Below are positions 34,461-44,635 of a DNA stretch of 64,000 nt, in pieces. Made by a program: the position numbers and the translations under genes. Below the pieces are notes generated by a model. That model was not told the DNA's origin. It saw only the letters and a list, made by a program, of their open reading frames with translations, and made no database searches. The stretch covers positions 143,632,605 to 143,696,604 of the forward strand of contig CM062808.1 in NCBI GenBank assembly GCA_031772625.1, given 5' to 3'. The first letter of the stretch is position 1; the number at the start of each line of letters is the position of its first letter. This DNA is from Pinus tabuliformis. Taxonomy: Eukaryota; Streptophyta; Pinopsida; Pinales; Pinaceae.

Positions 34461-35153
34461 TTGGGCAGCAACAACATTCTAACTAGGGATTTGGTGCAAA
34501 GTGGAATATATACACCTAAGGGATACTGTCTTCAAAGTTCTGGGGAGGAAACCATACACAGAATTCCCCTTCTGATCAGAGCACAAGCCAAAACAGAGCA
34601 TTATATCCGAATTTTGGCCGAGGAACTCACTTCATCCAGCAGTGAGGAAAAGGAGCAAATTGAGGCAGAGAGGAAAACTAAGGGTAAGGAAGCTGAGGGT
34701 AAGAAAACCCAGGGTAGACCATCACAAGAAAAGCCACAAGAAAAGCAAGAGGAAAAGCAAGAAAAAGGACAAGTTGCTGAGGCCAAAGTCGTGGGTGAAG
34801 TAAAAACACAAACGCCAAGGGAGAAGCGGTTACAAACTCGGGAAAAGAGGATTAAAAAAGTCCAAACAAGTAAGGGCACACCCAAGGAAACCATAGCACA
34901 AGTCAAAGAGAAGGCACCCCTAGCCAAGCAAGCCAAATTAGAGAAAATTGGTTCTACAAGAAGCCAGCAGACTGTTTCTACAGGAAGCCAGAAAACTGCT
35001 TCTACAGGAAGCCAGAAAACTGCCACTACAGGAATTTCTATAGGAAGTCTGGGGAAAGGGCAACAGAAAGAGAAATCAACCAATATTTTGGCTAGGGAGG
35101 CAGCAGCTGTGCTGGCCACCCTAAGCACATCCCCCAAGCAGAAGGAGAAGTGA
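34461..35153 (+). CDS. Lys/Glu-rich low-complexity ORF in Athila-like element
   Basis: 230 residues, uninterrupted. The N-terminus (MGSNNILTRDLVQSGIYTPK) is followed by a long charged stretch (EKPQEKQEEKQEKGQVAEAK) and tandem repeats of about 8 residues (SQKTASTG) encoded by 24-bp units built on TTCTACAGGAAGCCAGAAAAC. No known domain; it probably forms a disordered tail. It sits where an accessory or env-like ORF would lie, before the polypurine tract. A continuing stretch after the stop (IKTGRPQPPSKEPITIVDT) suggests the ORF was once longer. The minus-strand ORF opposite is a shadow. Confidence 0.45.
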   Translation: MGSNNILTRDLVQSGIYTPKGYCLQSSGEETIHRIPLLIRAQAKTEHYIRILAEELTSSSSEEKEQIEAERKTKGKEAEGKKTQGRPSQEKPQEKQEEKQEKGQVAEAKVVGEVKTQTPREKRLQTREKRIKKVQTSKGTPKETIAQVKEKAPLAKQAKLEKIGSTRSQQTVSTGSQKTASTGSQKTATTGISIGSLGKGQQKEKSTNILAREAAAVLATLSTSPKQKEK

Positions 35154-35575
35154 AAGAGGGAGCTTCCACTATATTTTAAGGCGAGAAGAAGTGTGAGGAT
35201 TAAAACTGGCAGACCCCAACCACCGTCCAAAGAACCAATCACAATTGTTGACACCCCTACCACACCAAAGGAGATGTCTCCCTCCAAGGCATCTATCACC
35301 TATGAACAGGGAAGCCCGTAGACATCCACCTGGAGAGAAAGAATGAAAATGTTGGACACAAATACCTCTCTACAGGATACTAAGATAGTTCTACAGGAAG
35401 CTGAGAATTCTCTAGGAAAAGGAGCATAGGCAGTGGGAAGAAGCAAAGAGAAAAAGCATGGTTTCATGACCGAGAAGAGGACATCACTTCAGAAGCTTGG
35501 CATGACAGGGAGGCCACAAAGGCCATCAAAGATGAGGAACTAGATTGGTTTCTCAGAGGATGAGCAACACTTTCA
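35154..35575. other. Decayed continuation up to the polypurine tract
   Basis: Frame remnants continue (PTTPKEMSPSKASITYEQGS) with stops. More TTCTACAGGAAG words near 35371 and 35390. Confidence 0.4.
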
Positions 35576-35586
35576 GTAGGGGGTGA

Positions 35587-37739
35587 TGATGAGCCCCAAA
35601 AATGGATAATTATATGGGCTCATTCAACCTCCTAATTCGACTTAATCCACCATTCTCATTAGTTTATTTCATGTTTTTGATTATATTTATGCTAATAGAG
35701 TGAATTGAGTTAGTCATTATGCCAACAAGTCTAATGGGTGCTTTGTGCAGATTTTTAGTCAATTTTGAGACAAAATCAAAGGTTTTAATTAGCACTTGGC
35801 AGCCAAATTCGTGGGAGAAGAAGGGAGAGGATTTGTAGGAAGGTGTCCACTTCATTTATGGGCCCTTACCTCGAATTCTCCACCATCAGCTTGGAGTTCA
35901 AGGGCCACCAAATCGATTATCACAAGGGTAGCCAAGCAAGTCAAGTAGGGCTACTGTTAACTGCAAGTTTTGGGCAGCCGAGTCCCTAAAGTTTAGGAGG
36001 ACTATTGGGGCCTTCAATTTTTATAAATAAGAGGGCTTAGGGCCTCAATTTAGTTAGTCATTTTGTAGTCACTTTGTAGGCAGAAGTTAGCTAGTTTGTA
36101 GTTCGATTTTAGTCAGTAGATTAGCTTTGCATTTCAGCACATTTTCAAGCTTTCCCTTGTGGACAATTTTTGATGTAACTCTTCTTTTCTTGATCAATAA
36201 AGACGAATCCAGCTTTACACCAGCTCTAATCTCTCTTAGGAGGCTGTAGCTCTTAGGGTTGCGCCCATCTCAAGTGCCCAGTACCTCCTTATTTTACTTT
36301 CATGTGTCTTTGTTGCATTCTTAGAATAAAATCTGCTATTTAGATTTAAATATTGTGTTGTTATTTAGGTTGCTTTTGATGATTAAAAAGGTTTTTCATG
36401 TTCAGATTCACTTGATAGGTTAATCACAGGGAAGATCTTCAGAAAAAGGCTACCAAGCACCTTGGATCTCACCTCCCCCTCAGTGGAATCATGAGCTGGG
36501 ACCAATGTGACTTTGCTGCCAACAAAAACGTTGTTTTGCTTTGTCATGCAATTCTTAGTGTTGGAATCCTCTTTTGCAGATGCTGATATTAGTAGTGTTT
36601 AAATGCTTCAATTGATGGTTGCTTAGTGGCATAAGTTATTTCATGCATTGCATTTCTAATAAACTGCTATTCATTTCCTTTTGCTAATACTTAGGTCAGA
36701 ATAGAGTAAAGTAACTAGGTCATAGTTTTATAAGTGTTTGTTTGTTCAGTTTGAAAAACCACTTGCAGAGTACCTGTTACCCTTCCTTACCTACACATAC
36801 TCCATCCAACCTACCTGTTTCATCCTTCACTTAGAACCCTTACCTTGCATTTGCCTCATTCGCTTACTTTGCCATGATTCTCATCTTCTTGTGGAACATC
36901 GTTTCATCCCTCCTTGAACAAATCTAACCATCTTCGCCACTCCTCAAATCCATCCTCCAAGTCTTGAACTCCCCTACACCCCTATTTCACCTCCATACTC
37001 ATTCCTCCATATTTTTCCCTCCATCCATGCTCCAAAATCCCATTTCTGAACATCCTGTAGAAAATCACAGAACATCCTGTAGAAATTCCAGAACATCGTG
37101 TAGAACCCCTGCAGACTTCCTGTAGAAGCTCATGAATGAGGTTTCTTGATAACCAAACTCTGTGAAACTCTTTGGAAAGGTGTTAGGGACCCCTTAAGCC
37201 CTCTCTGAACCTTCCCAACCTCCTCCAAGCATTTCCTCTCGCCAATCCACCTCTGCACAGTCAAAAACAGTTAAAAGCACATGCATGATAATTCTAACAA
37301 CTTATTCAAAAATACAAAAAGATGTTTTTTTCAGATAGTGATAACTTAGAAACATGTATTTTACCTTCCTAGAAGTCAATGGAATTCCTTTCAATAGCTT
37401 GCATCCTCTTCTTTGCATCAAAAGGACTAGCTGGTAGAATTAGGGTTTGCTAAGGTTTGTGTTTCTTTTTGGATTTCAGTTTCTTTCCACAAGTAGATTA
37501 GCTTCCTTTGAGTTAGCTTTCATCCATCACTTAAAAAGATTCTTCTAAGAGCTCATAGAAGTTGGCTTAAGCTCCTAGCGGACTTGTGCCAGCTGACCAA
37601 GTGACAGCTGCGGCATGAGCTAGTACTTGTGCATACAGCACCATCACTTTCAAGTTTGTTACGAACTACTGGGCTGATAAAATTAAAGAAGGGAGTCCCA
37701 GGAGTTGCCGCATTATTTTTGCAATACTGGGGCTCACCA
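35587..37739 (+). repeat. Athila-like element, 3' LTR
   Basis: Same length and order as the 5' LTR, with scattered substitutions. It is preceded by a purine tract AGTAGGGGG (35576-35583), the expected polypurine tract. Confidence 0.92.
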
Positions 37740-38263
37740 CCTGAACCAGGATATCAAGCCTTATATGAAATGCATGAAGGACAGACATGACATTTCTTTG
37801 AATTCCTAGCTAGCAATCATGGTTGTAGACCACCTCATGAGATCCCTTCTCTAGCCTATTCCTTAACTACCTTGCATGTCAATTATAATGTTTTCGAGAG
37901 GGCATGAAAAAGGGTAAGAAGGGGGGTGTGTTGAGCACTAGAGAAGGTATGTAATTACCACTTATTTTGTCATCTTTTCCTTAAATTCATAACTTCTTTA
38001 CATTATAAAATATTTATATGGTGAAATATTATGATAAAGTCTAGAAGATTTGTGTGCAACTTAAAATGACTAATAATTACCCTTTTCCTATGCAGAAAAA
38101 GGAGAAAACAGAAGATTGCCATTCTAAAGGAAAAGACAAGACAAGGTTAACTATTGTCCCTTTGACAGGGAACCACATCCAAATGAGGCAATCCAAATTG
38201 GAGTGTATAAGCCAAGAAAAGGAAGAGGAGATACCGAATCAGCGCAAGAGAACAAGAAGATAA
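37740..38263 (+). pseudogene. gypsy-A extra ORF, blocks 4-5 with an intron
   Basis: After the Athila-like insert the host ORF resumes as EPGYQALYEMHEGQ, then HFFEFLASNHGCRPPHEIPS and YSLTTLHVNYNVFERA, followed by a TGA at 37905. A donor-like AGAGAAG|GTATGT lies near 37947 and an acceptor TTTTCCTATGCAG ends at about 38094. After it the reading continues KKEKTEDCHSKGKDKTRLTI to RKRTRR and a stop at 38263. Splicing of this last part is inferred from the site consensus and the coding resumption. Extra ORFs of some Athila/Tat elements are known to be spliced. Confidence 0.5.
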
Positions 38264-38285
38264 TTGAGAGCTAACAATATGGCAA

Positions 38286-38315
38286 ATCCCTCAGGATCCT
38301 TTGATCCTGAGGGAT
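38286..38315. other. Perfect 13-bp hairpin after the extra ORF
   Basis: ATCCCTCAGGATC (38286-38298) pairs perfectly with GATCCTGAGGGAT (38303-38315) around CTTT. It lies 23 bp after the last stop codon, where a 3'-end processing or LTR-border signal could sit. Confidence 0.85.
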
Positions 38316-40236
38316 CACTACCTTAACAATTCTCTGTATCATTGATATCTCTACTCGACTACTATAAGGAGTAGCATTGCTAGCCCAAGGGATGAACTAT
38401 AGTTGTTTTTATGAAATTTACTATTGTACTTGAAACTTTGATCATCGACTCTTTTTAAAATAGCAGTTGCTATAACTCTGTTTTGATGTTTAATATATAA
38501 ACTTTGGTTGTTATTTCGTCTTTGATTCTGGAGTAATCTTAAGCAGTTCGTCCTTGGAGGCTAAGGGCCTAGCCCTAGTGGATCACTTGCTCCTGTACCA
38601 TTATTTTCCGATTCATGTGTGGTTTGATTTCTCTTATTCGCTCTGTTCAGTATTCTATTGTTCCTTATTATTTCACATATCGATTTTGTTATATTTAATT
38701 TCTATTTGAATAAGTAAAGTTATTCTCTGCAACAGGAATGTTATGCTATTCATTCTAAATTTATATCACATCATTGTTCCTTTAATAAACTGATATTATC
38801 ATATGACATTGCTGTTCCTTCCAGATTGCCATTGTTGTTCATTTACAGAGTAATAGTGATGTACATTCATAAATCGGTATTCCTGTGTATTTATCTACAG
38901 TTTAATTCTAAATGTGATTACTATTCATTTGGGACTGTTGTTCCTCTGTGATCACAATTGTTGTTTCTTTATAACCGTGATTAACAATTGTTGTATCGAA
39001 ACTTAGATTACTGTTCCTTTCAATATAGAAGTGATGTGTGTAATATTCGATTAGGTTTTTTGTGCATTTAAATTTGGTCCAGGTTGTTGTTCAATATTTC
39101 ATAGCTACCTTGAGTTTGCTATCTCATTTCTGGTTGTTGCTTGAATCATTTCTAAAGTAGAGATTGTTGCCTAATTCCTGTAGAATATAGTTACTGTCTC
39201 ATTCATTTCTATAGGTTAAGGTTTTGCTGGTCAATCTTGTTAAATAGATTAGTTGTTGTTCCATTTCTTGTTATTTGAATCATTGTTGCTTTGGTGTGCA
39301 GAATGATCTGAAATTGTAGTGAACATTGACTATTGTGTCCAGTTCCCAAGTTGATGATCTTTTCTTTGATTGATTTTTAATTATCAGTTTACAAAAGGAA
39401 GAGTTATTATTACTGAACCCTTGACTGATGAAGTACTGTAGTTTTTTTCATTGAATGATTTAGTTACAATAACTTCTAATTCTTGCCATTACATTAGAAG
39501 TTTGTTTCCAGAATTTAGTTACTTTTGAAGCACTATACTACTAGCATTACTTTGACAAATGACCGCCTCAAACTAAGTACACTCTTTGAGATAACAAATC
39601 ATTCCTGGATTGATAATTAATGTAGCTAAATAGAGGTGAAAAAGACCCTTTTTACTGCTCGACAGACGTGAGCCTTGAATTGGTAACTTGTTAAGTGGGA
39701 TGAGTTAAGATTGGACATGAGTGCCCTAAGATGTGCTATAGGCAGCTCTTAGGTGAACAAGGCATAGTCTAATTGTAGTAACTATAACTTGGTTAAGTTG
39801 TTGTAGTTGGGGCAAGACTTGGTTCGGTTCTGACCAAGTCTAAAAAAAAGTAAGGGTGGTTGTGAGGGAATGATAGCTAAGGAGTGCCAGGGCATGCCAA
39901 GGAATGAAAATGTGTGCTGACACATGGCAAAGAGTGTTAATGGATGGTGAGAAGTGTTAGGGAGAGTCAGAGGAACACAAGGGAGAACTATGTCAAAATT
40001 CTTGGAAATGAACAAATAAGAGTGTGTGCCAAGGAGTGTCAGTGAATTCCAGGTGTCCCGAGGATGGAGTGGTTTAGGAGAAGTTAAGAATAGGACTTGC
40101 AGGAGGCAATCCTATGGTTGTGATAAGGCACGGACAAAGAAATTTCAGAGAAAGGGAGACTTTGGGTTGGTTACAATATTGTTTTGCTAATGAATTGGTT
40201 GGGTTCCCAAGTCGAAAAAAAAGTAAGGTTATCTGT
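38316..40236. other. gypsy-A 3' region, no gene
   Basis: Contains a stem CTAAGGG/CCCTAG at 38561-38578 resembling the LTR-end stem-loops, decayed TTGTTCC repeats (38640-39300), and from 39890 degenerate GTGCCAAGG-type repeats. It may include an unrecognised LTR. No coding region supported. Confidence 0.45.
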
Positions 40237-40249
40237 GAGGGTGTTAGTG

Positions 40250-41458
40250 TTATAAGGTGTTGTTAGGGTGTTAAATCAAATTTTTGTCATTTCAGTAAGT
40301 CTTCAAATAAAAATTTGGTCACTAGCTAGTGTGTCTAGGGCCATTTCCACTCTCTCAAGAATTTCATATGCCAGTCACTTTCATCACTCAGTTGAGTCTA
40401 CCATCATTAAAACATGATTAATATCACTTCAGTCACATCATCATGGTCTCCATTTGGCTCAGTGTCACCATTAGGTCATTAGGGTTAAGGTCACAAAATC
40501 AGTCATTTCATATATAAATCTGGCAATTGAGGAGTAGCAATAGGTAAAATTGTTCAATAACACTTGATTTCAAATGTAATTTATGTTTTTAGATGTAATA
40601 ATGTTCCTAAGGTTATAAAGTTACAAGAATAGGTCCTAAGGCTACAAAACTAAAAAAGAAAGTGAATTGGTGAGGTGGGCCATCCTACCTCATTAATCAC
40701 TTAGACACCAAAATAAAATTATAAAAGCACATGGAGGAGCTCATTCACACTCATTTTCACTTGTATACCATCCTAGCATCAAGCTCCTCCCTCTCATTTG
40801 AAAAAAATTGTGATTCCATAGCCCTCACCAGCAAAAATTTACTCTCAGTACGCATAGAGAGCCTTTGTTGCACACCTGGACAACACGCTACACACAGGAA
40901 GGCTTCTTTGCGCACGGGGCAGAGTTGTCCAAAATTGTTGTTTGACCACCAAAATTCATTTTTCAAAGCTCATCTTTAGTCATTTCATCCTCTAGGATCT
41001 ATAACAAGTACGTTTAATCATTTTCATGCCCTCCTTTGCCTCATATGTCAAGAAAATGATCAAATACTTCTTTTAGGGTTTACATGATTTTCATGGTTTT
41101 TATCCTCAAATGATGAGTTGCTACCCTAAACCCTAGATTCATTGTCCCTACACATTTTTTTGTAGCTAATATACCATTTCCATCCATCACAAATCCTTAT
41201 CCCCTCATTTTCTATCACTTTCCTCTAAACACTAGTCTACCCTATCTTTTTCTAGTATAGGCCCGTGTTTTGGACTTTTCCACTCCCTCCCCTCACTCAT
41301 TTCCCAAAATTCCTTTTTCCCCTACTCACTGACATCATCCCCCACCCTACTAAATTTCCTTACAAATTTAGGCAACTCCTAAGTCTATCATACCACCTCA
41401 TTCCCTCACTATAGCAAATTTCACTGTTTTTGCTTGCCTTTCACCTAGGATTTGAAGT
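40250..41458. other. 5' part of the 4.4-kb element, no gene
   Basis: U3-like, with a CT-rich stretch (41150-41400). Nothing coding recognised. Confidence 0.45.
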
Positions 41459-43175
41459 ATGGAGCATGACTCATCACCATCAGAGAAGAGGAAGTACAAC
41501 AAGGGGGGAAAGATACTAAGGTTTGAGCCCTATAATTGTAATGAATTCACCTCCTCCTCATTTGTCATGAAATGCCACCCCTACTTCACCAACCTAGATT
41601 TACTACCTGCACCTTACTTTCACTTACAACATTGTATTGATTGGATGGAAGGGCTTCACATAGAGCTTCTTGTATGGGCATAGATACAGCACCTGCGTTC
41701 GATCACACTTCCTGTTGAAATCTTCTTACTTTTGGTACCACTATGAACTATACCGCTGAGGAGCTTTGCCAATACGATTCAGAATACACCGCATTCTAGG
41801 AAAGAATACACCTACCTACCTTTCACATAAATGCCTACTTGAAGATGTCAATTGTTTAGGGTTTTGTCAAAGAGTGCAGTTAGTGGTTGGTTGCCAGCAT
41901 CTCACAGGCATATTTTCCCTCACCTTGAAGGAAGACAAGATCACCATTGCAGGGATCACTCACAAATGGGAAGACAATACAAATGAGATCACTCACATGT
42001 TTTCCCATCAAACACTTGTTGGAGAGATATTCACCATTGAGAAGGTTGTCATGAATTTTTTCACATGTGAGGGAATATTTTCTAAGCTATAGCAATACCA
42101 CATAAGATTGCTCACGCACTTTACATCTACCAAGTCTCTAAATTTTTCCAGCTACTTGTATAGGAGCCTAACCAAAATGTCTGAAAGGGCACAATTGAAA
42201 GGAAAAGTACATTATCCCAATCTATGTCACCATAGCCTGATAAAGGTTATAATACTCCATCAGTTGAAAGAGAAGATCATGACATGGGACACCTTCATTG
42301 AGACAACCTTGAAAATGCATATAACCACTTCACCAAGCCAGCACCAAACCATGATGTTAGTACAACCCATAGAGGTGGGGTCATCAAGCAAACATAATGA
42401 GGTTTCCAAGGCACTTAGGCCTGAGGTGACCTAGATGTAACAGAGAGGCAAAAGCCTTGTGTTTTCTTCTCAAATTAAGGAAGGGGCCAAGCCTACTACA
42501 TCAGTAGAATAGGGATCACCATCACATCATGAGGCTTCTTTGCATGATGAGGAGCACATTGAGAATGAGTTTGACCTAGTTGACTTGGAGGCATATGATG
42601 AGCATCAAAACCTGCAACAATTCATCAAAGAGAACGATTCTCAAATCATGGAGCTCAATGAAAATTTTGGAAGGGCCAAATTCATCATTTCATTCCTTGA
42701 GCAAGAAAACAATCAACTTAAGGCAAAACAACTAGTCATGGAGAAAGAAAAATTCAAAGCCAAGAAACAAGAGATGAAAGCCAAGGCAACGGTGGACCAT
42801 GAGGACACTGAGAAGCATGAAGGAAATGTGGCAAGGAAGAGACCAAGGACAATGGGTCTTATGAATTCACTTCAGAGCGAAAGAGAACAAAAGCCACCAA
42901 TGGAAGAATTGACCTTTGAAGAGAGGATTGCCATGGAAATAAATGAGGACAGGGATTTTTGGCTTGAAAAAGTCAATTTCCACCTTGAGAATCTCCTTGA
43001 CAAGGCCAATAGGGATAACAAGTTTCAAAATAAAATGGCCATCCATTATTACACAAGGAATCAGGTTGCTAAGGTCAAAATCAAGCAGTTGAAGGAAAAA
43101 CTCAAGGAAACCCTAATCAGCCAAGAGGATAAGGGTAAGTTAGATTTCCTTGTTGATGCATCCATGTTTGCATAA
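41459..43175 (+). pseudogene. Decayed ORF with coiled coil inside the 4.4-kb element
   Basis: The first ORF (41459-41683) reads MEHDSSPSEKRKYNKGGKIL. A second frame then runs from 41766 to 43175 with four stops (near 42090, 42432, 42438 and 42508). It has an N-terminal globular-looking part (VVGCQHLTGIFSLTLKEDKI, FTIEKVVMNFFTCEGIFSKL) and a long C-terminal coiled-coil or helical part (EHQNLQQFIKENDSQIMELN, FLEQENNQLKAKQLVMEKEK). The layout, globular then acidic then coiled coil, is like the gypsy-A extra ORF, but I see no clear sequence match. Function unknown. Confidence 0.5.
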
Positions 43176-44523
43176 CATACCACATCAGGCATATCTAGAA
43201 AATTTTGGGAGGATTTGGAGAAAATTTTGTGTTTTGGTGCAGACTTTCATTTTTTGGGTAATTTTCTGTCTCAGAGCATAGCAAGCTCACATTACGCTTC
43301 TTCCTCAGGGATCCAAATTATGGAAGATCAGAATTTTTTGAAATATTATGAGCCCATTTTAAAAACCCATTTTCTTAGTTTCCTAGTCTGTGGCTCAGTT
43401 TTTGAGAAAATTGTAAAAAAGAGGCCAAAAATCACCTTTATGCGCCTCTTTTTCCATTTCCTTTCGCACCTGGAGACACCTTGGGAGAATGGCCATATAT
43501 CAGCCAAAAATGGGTCATTTTGAGTGAAACAATACTCTAAAGACATCTAAACCCTCCCATATTTCTAGAAAATGCTTTAGATAGGGATTTGGACTTCAAA
43601 AAAGCACTCAAAAATGGCCTCCAACAACTCACTACACACCTAGAAATTTCTGAGATTCTTGTAAATTTTTCATTGTGTAATTTTTTGTAATTCCTAGTTT
43701 GACTTTGGTAAAAGTCAAAAGGGTGAAGTAGATGAATGTGAGGGGTAAACTTAAAAGTAAATAATGGGTGGTTAGTCTTTGTAAGCTATTTTGATGTAAA
43801 TTTGACCTCATTTATGAGAGAGGTTGAAGTCAAAGTTAATTGTAGAAGTTGTTTTTAGCTTCCCTAGACATTAGGGTTTGGTTAGAACACCTCATGGAAT
43901 AGTTCCTAGAGTCATGGATTCGACCCCGAAGAGTGGGGAGATGTTGTTTTTTTCTATATGTATCAGTTTCTCAATGATATAATGGGTTGGATTTCAGAGG
44001 AGAGAACTATTGTAGCTTGTAATTGGACATTTTCTGGAAATCAAAGGACACAATTTGCAACTATTATCTAGGAATTCATGTGTAGTAAGTTTGTGATGTT
44101 ATTTTTTCTCTATTATAGCTTTATATGAAATATATTCATATTCTCTTTCCATTCATCAATTCTTGAATGGTTTTCCTTACATTTTATAAACAAAATTCTT
44201 TGCATAAAGCTCTATTTTGGTGGAAAAATCATTATGTGTTACTTTCTTTCTTGCTCAATGAATTCATGTTTCATGCTCATTAAGACCTTTTGCTTCTTCT
44301 AAACACTACACTACACCAAAAAAATCTAAGATACATCACAAAATTAATGCTACCTTGCTCCTTTATATATTTTATGTTGCAACCCGTTGATCCTCTAACC
44401 TAGCTACCTGGTTTTTCTCCCTTATCCAGCAACAAAACTCTAAATTTTCTGAAACCCACCTGAGCTTCGATGTCTAGCATAAAATACTTTACATTCTAGT
44501 CATCTCTTAGCTATGATTTCATA
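43176..44523. other. 3' part of the 4.4-kb element, no gene
   Basis: AT-rich, R/U5-like; tctatatgtatc near 43955 is a weak TATA candidate. No gene recognised. Confidence 0.45.
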
Positions 44524-44540
44524 GAGAGAGCCCTTTCTGG

Positions 44541-44562
44541 TTTGGTAGGGCTAGCTACCAAA
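44541..44562 (+). other. LTR-end stem-loop (4.4-kb element)
   Basis: TTTGGTAG pairs perfectly with CTACCAAA around GGCTAG, directly after GAGAGAGCCC and 4 bp before AAGCTTGGTC. It corresponds in place to 12451-12476. Confidence 0.8.
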
Positions 44563-44635
44563 CTAAAAGCTTGGTCTGTGGTTACCTCCGTCGATCTCCT
44601 CATCAGCCTGGGACATTATGGAGTATAACAGAGGG

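Larger units (their letters stand above)
27340..37739 (+). mobile_element. Athila-like non-autonomous LTR retrotransposon (no pol), complete
   Basis: Plus-strand element of 10.4 kb with two LTRs of exactly 2153 bp by my count (27340-29492 and 35587-37739). They have inverted ends TGATGAGCCCC and GGGGCTCACCA, and flanks CCTGC/CCTGA (27335-27339 and 37740-37744) are a 4/5 match. A primer site TGGCACCGTTGCTGAGG follows the left LTR. The internal region has a gag-type zinc-knuckle ORF, a Pro-rich segment and a Lys/Glu-rich ORF, but no reverse transcriptase or integrase. It also carries an 805-bp tandem duplication. Removing it restores the host ORF (WNP joined to EPGYQALYEMHEG). Confidence 0.92.
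2920..40241 (+). mobile_element. gypsy-A: old Ty3/gypsy element hosting nested insertions
   Basis: Inferred backbone element. Seen on the plus strand: pol remnant (2920-6300), a 38-bp palindromic array (6430-6767 and 10115-10440), and an extra ORF in five blocks between 12077 and 38263. Its 5' LTR and gag were displaced leftwards by the Copia insertion. Order pol, repeats, extra ORF resembles plant OTA-clade (Tat/Athila) elements that carry an additional, sometimes spliced, ORF downstream of integrase. That the pol part and the extra-ORF part belong to one element is inference from shared strand, order and repeat style; I could not delimit its 3' LTR. Non-host inserts at 6768-10114, 12380-21915, 22760-25659 and 27340-37739 must be subtracted. 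Confidence 0.6.
40242..44630 (+). mobile_element. 4.4-kb TG..CA element with target duplication, solo-LTR-like
   Basis: Starts TGTTAGTG, ends GTATAACA, flanked by GAGGG (40237-40241 and 44631-44635). No internal pair of direct repeats seen, so it behaves as one very long LTR. Its last 120 bp match the LTR end of the TR-GAG-like element: GAGAGAGCCC (44524), a stem-loop, then AAGCTTGGTCTGTGGTTACC. It therefore belongs to a related family and is plus-oriented. It carries a decayed ORF at 41459-43175. Flanks on both sides are the same GTGCCAAGG-type repeat, which the insertion splits. Confidence 0.8.

Noticed and set aside
34601..35299. Minus-strand 232-aa Ser/Leu-rich ORF.
   Set aside because: Shadow of the Lys/Glu-rich plus-strand ORF; the plus strand matches the element's orientation.
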